The notes under the pieces were generated by a model. That model had not been told where the DNA came from. It was given only the letters and a program-made list of their open reading frames with translations, and did no database searches. The translations under genes and the position numbers were made by a program. From assembly GCA_965233675.1 (NCBI GenBank), contig OZ247498.1, positions 3,658,001 through 3,722,000 of the forward strand: a stretch of 64,000 nucleotides of DNA, given 5' to 3'. Positions 9,526 through 18,324 of the stretch are shown here, piece after piece. Every line of letters starts with the position of its first letter. Position 1 is the stretch's first letter. The stretch is from SZUA-309 sp965233675 (GTDB taxonomy: Bacteria; Pseudomonadota; Gammaproteobacteria; Pseudomonadales; Azotimanducaceae).

Positions 9526-11769
9526 CTACAGAGCAGACATCACGCAGATTCTGGTGAGCACGCTCGTCGATAGTCCGGACTGACCGGCACCGGTTGCGGC
9601 CGCCATGCCCATGGCGCTAACCGTCAATGAGCACAACGCCTGCAGATTCGGCTGGGGTATCTGTGCACAGATATCCAGATTGGAGTTTCCCAGCGCGTCG
9701 TTCAATTCGAGCAGGCCCAACCCGTTTATGGCCGCTGACGCCGTGATGAAAGGCACTGTGAGCCCGCATCCCGCCGCGAGCGACCCGATCTTCAACTTTC
9801 CGTGGATGGCCGCCAGATCCTTGAGATACTCGGGTATCACCCCGCCCCAACCATTCGCCAGCATGCTCAGCGTGTCGCCCGTCAGGGGATCGACGCGCCA
9901 CCACGCGTTGCACTGGTCCGCGGCACCCACCACCAGCACCCGATCCCCGTTCGAGAGATCCCGGAGCACCGTCTCTCTGGCTGGAACCGGCAGGGATGCA
10001 GGCGAAATCTTTGATCCGTCGCCGACGACGGCAAGCTCGCCGCCCGCCGTGAGCCGCTGGCTGAGCAGCCCATAGGCGGATCGGCTGAAATCCTCCGGTG
10101 AGAACAGTTCCTGTTCCAGCCAGCTGTCTACGACCCCGTTGAACACCGTCGTCCGCATGTCCACTTCGGCCGAGTCCAAGGCTACCGCTCGACGAGGCGT
10201 ATGGACGATATCGAATCCATCGCGAGTCGCATCGATCCTGCCGTATGGCAGGTAGCGCGCCAGGATGGCCGGCTCATCCCTGAACGACAACGTATCCGTA
10301 TTCCCGGCGGCAGCCAGGTCCGACATCAGCAGGAACGATTCGGCGTCCAGCGAGAACTGAGCAAGGGCGCTCTCTTCGAGCTTGAGTGGCGTTGCCGAAC
10401 TCAGGGCAGTGAGCAATGCCCGTTGCGCACCGAGGGTGCGTTCCAGGATCTGAGCGGGCGAAACCCGCCCGGTGGCTACCCTGAAGTAGGCCGTGCGGGC
10501 CAGAGATTTTCTGAATTCATCCGCATCACCCTGCCAGCGGGCGATGTCGCGGACGATGACTTTCGGCGGCTGGCCAGGGCGCAGCAACGTGATCTCGAGC
10601 CAATGGCGGGTCACATACGCAACCGGCGCCTTTCCCTCCGACGCGTTGCCGCTCAGTTCCTCTGCTGCCGCAAGAAAGCCCTTGCTCACCTCTCCGAAAA
10701 CGCCCGCCATCGCGCTGGATGCGTCGTCCGCTGACAGAACGTTGCCGATTGAATCAAAGACCTTGTCCAGCCTGCCGCTGCCGAAATCGAACACGGGGAA
10801 AAAGAGATTGGAACCGGCCAGCGCCTCGTCCGCACCTTCGACGATGGGACCTTCCGCGGAAAGAAACGCATCGGGAATGACCGAGTAGCCGAAGGTGACG
10901 CCTGTCAGGTTCGCGGCCGGAAACTCATGGGGACCGGCGACGATGGCTTTTTCCAGCGTGCCGCTTCTGGAGCGTTCGATGAAGGCCTCTACCCGAATGC
11001 GATGCTGAAGCTCCGGATCGATGCTGTCCGTGATGTAGCCTGTTGCGGCAAGCGCCGGCTTTGCATGAGGATCGCCCAGGGCCGGGTGTACGGGCTGCCA
11101 GTCCCCCGCGCTGGCGTCGCGGTATTCGACCCAATAGTACGGGCTCTCGATCAACGCGGGGGAAATCGAAGCCTGGCTCCGCTTCGTCGCCTCGAACAGA
11201 TCGTCGGACCAGCCGCGCACTGCCTCGGGGATCTCCAGGACTTGCGAGCCGGGTTCACCCGCGGGCGGCGAGTCTGGCGGCCCATCACTGAGCAGTGCGG
11301 CCGCACGCTTCAGGGCCGTTGGATCCCGGAATACGGGCGGACTTGCAGCGTATCCACTCAGCGCCGGCCGCAGCGCTTCGGCATCTGGCGCGGCACCGCT
11401 GACGATACGTGCGTCCAGCCCCATGTCCTTCAGCAGACGCGCCAGCAGCACTGCCTGATCGAGGCTGTTTCCCGAACGGCTGATCAGAGTGCCCTCGGCG
11501 CCTCTCAGAACACCTTCATAGGGCTCGTATGCGATTTCTCTGGAGACGAAATCGATCGCCTGCATTTCGTCGTAGTCGAGCACATCAAGTAACGCGAACA
11601 GGTCGAACTGGCTGCGATCGATTGCGCCCAGCATTTCTTCCAGCGCGCCAGCCAGCTTCGCGCTCTTCTGTTCCGGTATCGGGGTGAGCGGCTGATCGCC
11701 CGGTTCGGCGCTCAGGCCGGTCTGAGACAGCAGCCCGGCCAGACAGATGACTAACAATCGAGCGATCAT
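9526..11769 (-). CDS. Large secreted protein with transglutaminase-like segment
   Basis: 747 residues from the ATG at 11769, which has a strong AAGGAG; an in-frame ATG 57 nt upstream lacks one. A signal peptide (LLVICLAGLLSQTGLSA) precedes a region around residues 100-140 (SGNSLDQAVLLARLLKDMGL) that looks like a transglutaminase-like fold, with serine or glycine where the catalytic Cys is often found. A later segment (CNAWWRVDPLTGDTLSM) is typical of long exported proteins carrying such domains. The C-terminal 80 residues are hydrophobic with several Cys. It sits 75 nt after the VWA gene and is probably in one operon with it. Enzyme activity is doubtful. Confidence 0.7.
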   Translation of the reverse strand: MIARLLVICLAGLLSQTGLSAEPGDQPLTPIPEQKSAKLAGALEEMLGAIDRSQFDLFALLDVLDYDEMQAIDFVSREIAYEPYEGVLRGAEGTLISRSGNSLDQAVLLARLLKDMGLDARIVSGAAPDAEALRPALSGYAASPPVFRDPTALKRAAALLSDGPPDSPPAGEPGSQVLEIPEAVRGWSDDLFEATKRSQASISPALIESPYYWVEYRDASAGDWQPVHPALGDPHAKPALAATGYITDSIDPELQHRIRVEAFIERSRSGTLEKAIVAGPHEFPAANLTGVTFGYSVIPDAFLSAEGPIVEGADEALAGSNLFFPVFDFGSGRLDKVFDSIGNVLSADDASSAMAGVFGEVSKGFLAAAEELSGNASEGKAPVAYVTRHWLEITLLRPGQPPKVIVRDIARWQGDADEFRKSLARTAYFRVATGRVSPAQILERTLGAQRALLTALSSATPLKLEESALAQFSLDAESFLLMSDLAAAGNTDTLSFRDEPAILARYLPYGRIDATRDGFDIVHTPRRAVALDSAEVDMRTTVFNGVVDSWLEQELFSPEDFSRSAYGLLSQRLTAGGELAVVGDGSKISPASLPVPARETVLRDLSNGDRVLVVGAADQCNAWWRVDPLTGDTLSMLANGWGGVIPEYLKDLAAIHGKLKIGSLAAGCGLTVPFITASAAINGLGLLELNDALGNSNLDICAQIPQPNLQALCSLTVSAMGMAAATGAGQSGLSTSVLTRICVMSAL

Positions 11770-11844
11770 GATTCTCCTTCCCTTCTCCGTTGGCGGCAAA
11801 AAGATACTGCATTCCGCGATCCGCATTCCGTCAGGCGGACGGAC

Positions 11845-14800
11845 CTAGCGGACGCTGATCTCCTGCCGGTCTTCTCCCAGCACGGTGACGTCTTCGAATA
11901 CCTGCACCGGGTCGGTCGCCACGGTGACGCGATAGATGCCCGGCTCCAGCTCGACGGCATCACCGCCCACCTGGCCACTGGCGACCTCGTTACCACCCGC
12001 ATCCAGCACCCGGAACGGCACCCGCAATGCCTGCGCCAGCGCCTCGCTCAGCCCGGCCTGGTCGGCCGCACCGAAATAACTGCCGCCGCCGGCGGCCGCC
12101 CATCCCTCGAACTGCGCGGCCAACTCGGGTTCATCGATGGCGAATCCGACGATGTTCAGGGTTACGTTGAACCCCTTGTCACGCAGCCCTTCAATCACCG
12201 CAGCCGGATCGCCGTCGCACGTCTCCTCACCGTCGGTCACCAGGACGACGGCACCGGCGGAGCGGCCGCCCAGGTCGCCGGGCACTGCTGCCAACGAATC
12301 GGCAATGGGCGTGCGGGCCAGGTTCATGGCCTGGATACCGGCGATCTTTTCCGCCGCAGCGGCAGGGTCCAGGGGCCCCAGCGGGATCTCGAGGTCGGTC
12401 CGGCAGGCGTCCACTTCGCGGTGGCCGAACACCCGCAGCGACACCGGTGTGCCGGCGGGAATCTGCTCACGCACCGCATCGGTGAGCACCTCGCGGGCGA
12501 CGGCAATGCGGCGCTTGCCGTCCACGCGCTGCAGCATGGAGCCGGAGGCGTCCAGAATCAGCGCGATGGCGGCACCGTCGGAACCCGGCTCGTCCTCCGC
12601 CGGGACAACGCGCAACAGGCCGGGGCCCGGCGCCTCGTTGAATTCCGTGTGGGCCGCCACCCTGTACTCGGCCGGACGGCGCATCAGGGCGGCAGCGCGA
12701 TTGTACGCCACCTCCATCTCGCCGTCGTAGCGCAACTGGCTGAAATGGCCGGCGTTGACGCTGGACCAGTCCCGCATCACGTCCAGGTTCCAACGCTGAC
12801 TGCCGACCACCTGCAGGCCGAAGACCCGGGGCCGGGTCTCGTCCAGTGCATCCCAGACGGCGTAGTCGGGGGTGGTTTCACCGTCGGTGATGACCAGGAT
12901 GGCTTTGGAGCCAGCGCGGGGCGCCAGGGCTATGGACGCCTGTTTTATCGTCGTCTGCGCGGCGCTGGAACCCAGCCCGCGGTCGTATTCGTTCAGCGCG
13001 GTCTGCAGGATGTATGGTTCGCCCATCCACTGCCTGAGCAGCGTGCCCGACGCGAACGGCATCAGATTCACGGCCTCGCGTTCCGGCACCACCTGGCCGC
13101 TGTAGGCCACCAGCGTATTGCGGATGCGTGGTATCAGGCTTGCGACGCTGGGACTGGTGTCCCAGGAAAAGATGACGTTGCGCGGCGGCTCATACACCTG
13201 CAGCCAGACAGTAGCGCCCGGCTCCGTGGCAGCCCGGAAGACGTTGACGTTGGCCTGGTTGCCCTGATCGATGCGGCGCAGGGGCATTGCCTGGCCGGTC
13301 TGATCCTCGAGCGCGAGCACCGTGCGAACCGTGTGCTCACCGTTCACGGTGAGATCCAGCGTATTGTGTTCCGGCGGCAGAGTGACCTGATACCAGTGCG
13401 CAGTGCCGGACTCCAGCGACACACGGCCCCGTACCGCGGCACCCGAAGCCAGTGGTGTCGCCCGCTCTTTGCTCGTGTTTCCGGAAACCCATTCTTCCGG
13501 CGTCTCGGGCACGCCGGCCTGATGTTCGTAGAACGCCCGGAACTCCACGTCGCCCCACTCACTCAGCACCGAGCGGTACTGTTTGTCGGTCGGCCGTTCC
13601 CAGACCCGGATCCGCTCCGGGGCCAGTCCGCCTTTGCGCTCCGGTTTAAATCGAGCCGACACGCGGACGAACCGCGCCCACTCAGGGCGCGGCAATACCA
13701 CCTCAGCGCGGGTCTCGCCATCAACCAGGTCGAGCGCGGCCACGGACGTCCATGGCCCGGACGGCGATTCCAGACTGACAAGCACCTCGACGCGGTCGAA
13801 ACCATGATCCTCGCCTTCGAGCTGAACCCATTCGACCCGCGTCACCTGGGCAGTGCGATTGCGGTTGAAGCCGATGACATAGTCCCGGGTCGGTGAGCCG
13901 CGGGTATAAATGTGCGCCAGGTGCCCGTCGGTCTCCAGAATCGGCGCCGGGGCTCCGGCCGTCGGAATCTCCCGAACCACGTGACCACCCAGCGTCAGGC
14001 TGGCGATATCGAAGCCCTCGCCAGCAGACAGGTCGAAGCCCGGCGCCAGGATGACTTTCCACTCGCCCGCCTGCACCCCGTGACAGTAGCTGGCTTCCTC
14101 CCAGTTGGCATCGATCCGCAGCCTGGCGAAACGCGCCGCCACCGGCTGATCGGCGGCGAACGACTGTTCGGTCAGCAACGGCGGCACGTCGGTCGTCAGC
14201 ACCGGCGTCCAGTCAACGCCATCGCCCGACACCAGCAACGTGGCCCGGCGGACCATTTCCAGCGGCTTGTCGACACCAAAATGACTCAATGCAAAACCGG
14301 CCACCGGCAACGGCTGGTCGCCCGGCAGATCGAGCGTCCACTCCGGCATGCCCAGCTCGTCGCGCTTGCAGGTGTTGAAGGCATTGGCGCCACTGAACAC
14401 CAGCCCGTCACGCAGGTTCCCGCTCCGGCCCACCGGATTGGGGCCGTCCACCCAGGTGGCGCCGAACGGCGCCCAGGCCGCGTTCAGGCCGCCGCGCAAC
14501 GGCTCGGCAATCGGCCAGTGCATGCTCGATGCGATCGGCAACACGTCCGGATCGACGGCGATCTCCGTCCAGGTCTCGGACTGGCGCCCCTGCTCATCCC
14601 GGGCCACCACGCTGACGCGAACCGGGCGATCGGCCCAGGCATCATCGGGCACGTCGATGGTCACGGGTAGGGTGAGTTGCGCACCGGCAGCCAGCACCGC
14701 GCCGGGCTCCGGCAGGCTCACCTGCCAGCGTTGGTCGCTGGTTGCCGCCTGCAGCTGCAGCGACAGATCGGCATCCGCGCTGCCGGTAAGCAGCAACCGG

Positions 14801-17244
14801 CCTTCCAGGCGCTGGCCGTAACGGCGGAAGGCCGCCACGGTATCGGTCTGCAGTTGCAGATCCAGCGTGACCGGCAGTGCTTCGGTCACCGGCTCGATCT
14901 CACCGTTTGGAAACCGAAGCTGCAGGCGGTAGTCAGCACCCCGGTTGTCCACCCTGAGGCGTTGCGCCGACCCGGCCGGCACCTCGAATTCGTAGCCGCC
15001 AAGCTCGGCGTTGTAGGTCAGTCGGGTGCTCTGCCAGAACGCTTCCCCCATCGTAAATTCTTTCACCGGTTCGGCACTCAACACCTGCAGCGTCGTGGGG
15101 CTGTCGAACGCAGGCAGTTGGTAGAAGTCCCAGTCACCCCAGTCGCCGTTCCGGCCCTGCAGGACGAGATCAAGCGGAAGCGGCGCCGCCAGCGGCCCTG
15201 TCTTCATGCCATTGGGCTCGCAATCGGCCGCGCAACTGAAACGCGGCAGTCGCTCCAGGGATAATCTGTACTCGGCATCGCTGGGGGTCCGCGCCGCCAG
15301 TCTCAGCGCGTAGTCGCCCGGCGGAAACAGGCCCTCGATGATGAGCGGCTCACCCGGCTGCGCCGGACGGCCGTTCCCCATTTCGCTGACGAACCAGAAC
15401 AGATCCATCCACACCAGCCCATCCGGCGGCGGTGTCAGCTCGAGACGAATGTGATCCTCGGCCGGCAGGAAAAAGCGATACCAGTCCTGGTCGATCGTGT
15501 CGGTAAGCAGACCGTTGCGGGTCTGACCGAAGGCCAGTCGCTGCTTGTTCGCCGGGTCATTGGGTTCCAGCTCACCATCCGGATCAGGCGGCCCGAGGGG
15601 CCGCGCCAGGATGGTGTAATCACCGCCTGCCTGGCCATCCCTGGGAGACAGTGCCAGGTAGTGGGTTCCCGGCAGCAGGTAGATGTCCTCCAGACGCACG
15701 CGGCGTTGGCCGGCGTCCGGCCGCTGCTTCACTCGCTCTTCCCCGGCGCCGTTGACGTACATTACCTGCCCCAGGTTGTCGCCGATCACCTGGAAGCGCC
15801 AGAGCTGCGCCTCGTCGGCGATCTGAAAGCGATACCAGTCGACATCCTGGCCATTGAACCGACCCCTGATACGCTGGTTGTCAGGCACCCCGGTGGCAAA
15901 AGTTCTCACGTCGTTGGGCTCGGCTTCCCGTCCGGGCTGGATCCCGCCCCGCATGCCGAACGACACGGTGTATTCGGTCTCGTCCGCGCGGGCAATGCCG
16001 ACACCCCATTGGCCCGGCGTCAGTTGCAGGTCATCCATTTCCAGCGGCGTAACCTGGTCGCGGCATTGAGCCCGGGTCCATTGTGCGTCGTACAGGCAGA
16101 CCTGCATGCGCGCGGGCGGGGTAGATTCGACCTCGAGCGCCAGCATCTGGTCTGCCTGGATCTCATCGATCTCGAAGCGGAAAAGGTCTGCCGCATCCGA
16201 ACGATTGATACGACCGGTCACGGTCTTGCCCGGTTCGACGCGGTTGGCCAGGGCATTGGCGTTGTTCGGTTCAGCCTCCTCACCATCGACCCGCTGGCCC
16301 GCGGCCGTGGCAAAGACCGCCTGGATGAAACCCGGCTCCGGCGTGGTCAGCTCCAGGTACCAGGTGCCTGGCGGCGGCGCCAGGGCGGGGAACAGAATCC
16401 GGCCGTGGCTGTCTGCCGCGCCCATGACCAGTTCCTGGCCAGCGGCATCCACCAGCCGGGCGCGAAGCTCCCGGCCTATGGGGGATCGAACTTCGATATC
16501 CCAGCGCTGGCCAGCGGTGTTGTCGTCGAAGGTGAACGAATACCAGGCCGTCTGCAGCGGTTCGTAGGTGGCGAAATAGGCGCCCAGGCGCACCGCTCGC
16601 GCCTGCTCACGCTGCTCGCTGCCGCCGGGATTCCTGCTCACATTCAGGGCGCCGCTTTCACGGATGGCAAACTGCCAGGCATGGGCGCCGTCGTTAATCG
16701 GCTCGGCGTCGGTTTTCGCCGCGCTCGCTTCCACCTGTTCGGGTTCTTCCCCGAACGACAGCCCGACCGCGGGAGGACGATAGATGCCTCCACCCTGTGC
16801 CGGACCACCGGCGTAAGCCAGGCCGATGAGATATTCGCCCGGCTCGAACAGCTGCCCGCGGTGGATGGAGGGTGTCACGCCGTCACGGGTACCCATTTTC
16901 ATGAGCCTGTCGACCGCAGCGACTTCACTGCCGTCCCCGGTCGGCTGAACCTTGACCAGTTCGACGATGGTCAATGCCCCGGGAATGCCATGCAGCTCGA
17001 AATCCCAGGTTTTGCGCGCATCATCGTCGGTGACCGTCCAGATGAACCCATCCTGATCTTCGCCCTGCATGCTGCCGTACAGGCTGACCGCACCGGTGAT
17101 GGGATTGGCGTCCAGAGGGGTGTCGTTGGGTTCGATCTCGTAGACAGTGGGCTGTGCGTTGGCATTGGTCGCACCAAACCATCCGACGATCGCCAGGGCG
17201 AAACCGATCAGACACCTGTAAACCATCATCACCAGATCACCCAT
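11845..17244 (-). CDS. Giant exported VWA protein with PPC and discoidin-like modules
   Basis: 1799 residues with a Sec signal (LIGFALAIVGWFGATNANA). The first 800 residues contain at least four pre-peptidase C-terminal-type modules, each opening with an EPND/EPNN motif and a D(W/L)(Y/F)RF strand. Two F5/8-type (discoidin-like) regions follow at about 930-1230. Two von Willebrand A domains close it, each with a MIDAS motif: DTSPS near residue 1361 and DASGS near 1563, with ITDGET and VTDGEET as the third element. A short carboxypeptidase-like beta domain ends the chain. It is likely a cell-surface or periplasmic adhesion or assembly protein. The downstream transglutaminase-like gene and upstream lipoprotein gene form its operon. 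The start at 17244 or 17229 cannot be separated. Confidence 0.85.
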   Translation of the reverse strand: MGDLVMMVYRCLIGFALAIVGWFGATNANAQPTVYEIEPNDTPLDANPITGAVSLYGSMQGEDQDGFIWTVTDDDARKTWDFELHGIPGALTIVELVKVQPTGDGSEVAAVDRLMKMGTRDGVTPSIHRGQLFEPGEYLIGLAYAGGPAQGGGIYRPPAVGLSFGEEPEQVEASAAKTDAEPINDGAHAWQFAIRESGALNVSRNPGGSEQREQARAVRLGAYFATYEPLQTAWYSFTFDDNTAGQRWDIEVRSPIGRELRARLVDAAGQELVMGAADSHGRILFPALAPPPGTWYLELTTPEPGFIQAVFATAAGQRVDGEEAEPNNANALANRVEPGKTVTGRINRSDAADLFRFEIDEIQADQMLALEVESTPPARMQVCLYDAQWTRAQCRDQVTPLEMDDLQLTPGQWGVGIARADETEYTVSFGMRGGIQPGREAEPNDVRTFATGVPDNQRIRGRFNGQDVDWYRFQIADEAQLWRFQVIGDNLGQVMYVNGAGEERVKQRPDAGQRRVRLEDIYLLPGTHYLALSPRDGQAGGDYTILARPLGPPDPDGELEPNDPANKQRLAFGQTRNGLLTDTIDQDWYRFFLPAEDHIRLELTPPPDGLVWMDLFWFVSEMGNGRPAQPGEPLIIEGLFPPGDYALRLAARTPSDAEYRLSLERLPRFSCAADCEPNGMKTGPLAAPLPLDLVLQGRNGDWGDWDFYQLPAFDSPTTLQVLSAEPVKEFTMGEAFWQSTRLTYNAELGGYEFEVPAGSAQRLRVDNRGADYRLQLRFPNGEIEPVTEALPVTLDLQLQTDTVAAFRRYGQRLEGRLLLTGSADADLSLQLQAATSDQRWQVSLPEPGAVLAAGAQLTLPVTIDVPDDAWADRPVRVSVVARDEQGRQSETWTEIAVDPDVLPIASSMHWPIAEPLRGGLNAAWAPFGATWVDGPNPVGRSGNLRDGLVFSGANAFNTCKRDELGMPEWTLDLPGDQPLPVAGFALSHFGVDKPLEMVRRATLLVSGDGVDWTPVLTTDVPPLLTEQSFAADQPVAARFARLRIDANWEEASYCHGVQAGEWKVILAPGFDLSAGEGFDIASLTLGGHVVREIPTAGAPAPILETDGHLAHIYTRGSPTRDYVIGFNRNRTAQVTRVEWVQLEGEDHGFDRVEVLVSLESPSGPWTSVAALDLVDGETRAEVVLPRPEWARFVRVSARFKPERKGGLAPERIRVWERPTDKQYRSVLSEWGDVEFRAFYEHQAGVPETPEEWVSGNTSKERATPLASGAAVRGRVSLESGTAHWYQVTLPPEHNTLDLTVNGEHTVRTVLALEDQTGQAMPLRRIDQGNQANVNVFRAATEPGATVWLQVYEPPRNVIFSWDTSPSVASLIPRIRNTLVAYSGQVVPEREAVNLMPFASGTLLRQWMGEPYILQTALNEYDRGLGSSAAQTTIKQASIALAPRAGSKAILVITDGETTPDYAVWDALDETRPRVFGLQVVGSQRWNLDVMRDWSSVNAGHFSQLRYDGEMEVAYNRAAALMRRPAEYRVAAHTEFNEAPGPGLLRVVPAEDEPGSDGAAIALILDASGSMLQRVDGKRRIAVAREVLTDAVREQIPAGTPVSLRVFGHREVDACRTDLEIPLGPLDPAAAAEKIAGIQAMNLARTPIADSLAAVPGDLGGRSAGAVVLVTDGEETCDGDPAAVIEGLRDKGFNVTLNIVGFAIDEPELAAQFEGWAAAGGGSYFGAADQAGLSEALAQALRVPFRVLDAGGNEVASGQVGGDAVELEPGIYRVTVATDPVQVFEDVTVLGEDRQEISVR

Positions 17245-17307
17245 CTGTTTCTGCCGGGCCGGAAAATCGTCGCGCTGACCTCCAGCATGAGGCCCTCTAC
17301 TTCTCGA

Positions 17308-17778
17308 TTACTTCTTGATTTGAAACCAGCCTTCAACTCCGGCCTTTTGACGGCTTGCGGAATCCTGCCCGGAAGCAAAGCACTCGACTTCCCCCGATAT
17401 CACGGCCCGATCACCCTGGGCGCTAATGCGCGCTTCACCAAAATTCGCACACCGCACCGCATCATCGTTGTACTTGATGCTCAGATCAGAGTTCGGCTTG
17501 TCCTGCGTCAGGGTGACGCTGATCGTGGCCTCTTCACTGGCCAGGGAGTAATTGCCGTATCCGCCGGCCGTGATGCCCGTGATGGTTCGGCCCGATAGCG
17601 CGGGGCGGCCGTCAACGGTCAACGCCCACCTGGCATCCCGGCTCTTCGGCTTAGAGCCGGAGTCCTCTTTTGCCTCTGGACCGTCCTGCACGGTCTGACC
17701 GCTGCCTGCATCTTCCTGCCCGCCACCACAGGCAGCGAGCACAACGGCCAGGAACGAGATAAAGAGAAACCTCGGCAT
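17308..17778 (-). CDS. Small lipoprotein of unknown function
   Basis: 156 residues. The lipobox LAAC follows a short hydrophobic signal (FLFISFLAVVLAAC), so the mature Cys is lipidated. A charged, Gly/Asp-rich linker is followed by a compact beta-rich domain (residues 50-155) with two Cys (VRCANFG, VECFASGQ). No family recognised. It lies 63 nt upstream of the giant VWA gene on the same strand and may anchor or regulate it. Confidence 0.75.
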   Translation of the reverse strand: MPRFLFISFLAVVLAACGGGQEDAGSGQTVQDGPEAKEDSGSKPKSRDARWALTVDGRPALSGRTITGITAGGYGNYSLASEEATISVTLTQDKPNSDLSIKYNDDAVRCANFGEARISAQGDRAVISGEVECFASGQDSASRQKAGVEGWFQIKK

Positions 17779-17832
17779 AGTTCTATTCCCGTCGAAAAAA
17801 GATCAGATCCTACAGTTTCGATCCACACCGAC

Positions 17833-17998
17833 CAAGTTCGCGCGCTGCTACCGGCAGAACAGACGCGGCGGGAAAGTGCTGGTCGAGAAGGTGATCGCCT
17901 CCACCACCGAAGGCTTTCATGCCAGGATGGGGATGATGACAAGACGGGCCTGCGGGTTCAGAGACTTTGAGAACTACGGGTTGAGAGTCTTAAGCCAT
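17833..17998 (+). pseudogene. Transposase C-terminal relic (ISL3-like)
   Basis: The reading KVIASTTEGFHARM followed by MTRRACGFRDFENYGLRVL resembles the C-terminal end of ISL3-type transposases, in which a (K/R)RRAxGFRxFxNxxLR motif is conserved. The rest of the gene is missing. It marks the left edge of the accessory zone. Family assignment is tentative. Confidence 0.45.
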
Positions 17999-18042
17999 CG
18001 CGGGTGGGATGGCATCATCAACCGGGTGTGGTGGATACCGGA

Positions 18043-18087
18043 AGTGTTACCTGTGTCTTCGGTATGAAGTGTCACCCATGTGTCCGG
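18043..18087 (+). repeat. Two imperfect 20-bp repeats, IS-end-like
   Basis: AGTGTTACCTGTGTCTTCGG at 18043 and AGTGTCACCCATGTGTCCGG at 18068 are spaced 25 bp start to start. Such TGT-rich repeated ends occur at some insertion sequences. No transposase accompanies them here, so this is probably an orphan IS end. Confidence 0.35.
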
Positions 18088-18104
18088 GCAGCACCTTTAC
18101 GATG

Positions 18105-18192
18105 TTGGTGGAGGCGGCGACAATCACATCACCTTTTAAATCAACAGGTTATATTGCTAAACGCCTGAAATACCCCCGAAAATACCCCCATG
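18105..18192 (+). other. tmRNA-end-like attachment site and island left end, copy 1
   Basis: The 15-mer TTGGTGGAGGCGGCG (18105-18119) is identical to the sequence at 45837-45851 that encodes the tmRNA 3' end. It is followed by a segment with ATACCCCC repeats (GAAATACCCCCGAAAATACC), a pattern often seen as integrase arm sites. A related copy starts at 39298. It is inferred to be an att remnant, as no integrase is present. Confidence 0.5.
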
Positions 18193-18324
18193 AGAAGCTG
18201 TTAGGAACTGATATGGTTCGCGGGCCAAAACGGCGCTCGCGGCGTGTGATTGGCTTGCGTGTCTTACGCATCTGCGGGCAATCGACCGCTGAGATAGACC
18301 GCCCTCGCCGGCCATCATTGTCCG

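Noticed and set aside
15451..17598. Long plus-strand open frame opposite the VWA gene
   Set aside because: No recognisable motif. It is the antisense shadow of a protein with complete domain structure.
18105..18119. tRNA gene at the 15-mer
   Set aside because: Only the last bases of a tRNA-like end are present. No acceptor, D or anticodon arm can be built.
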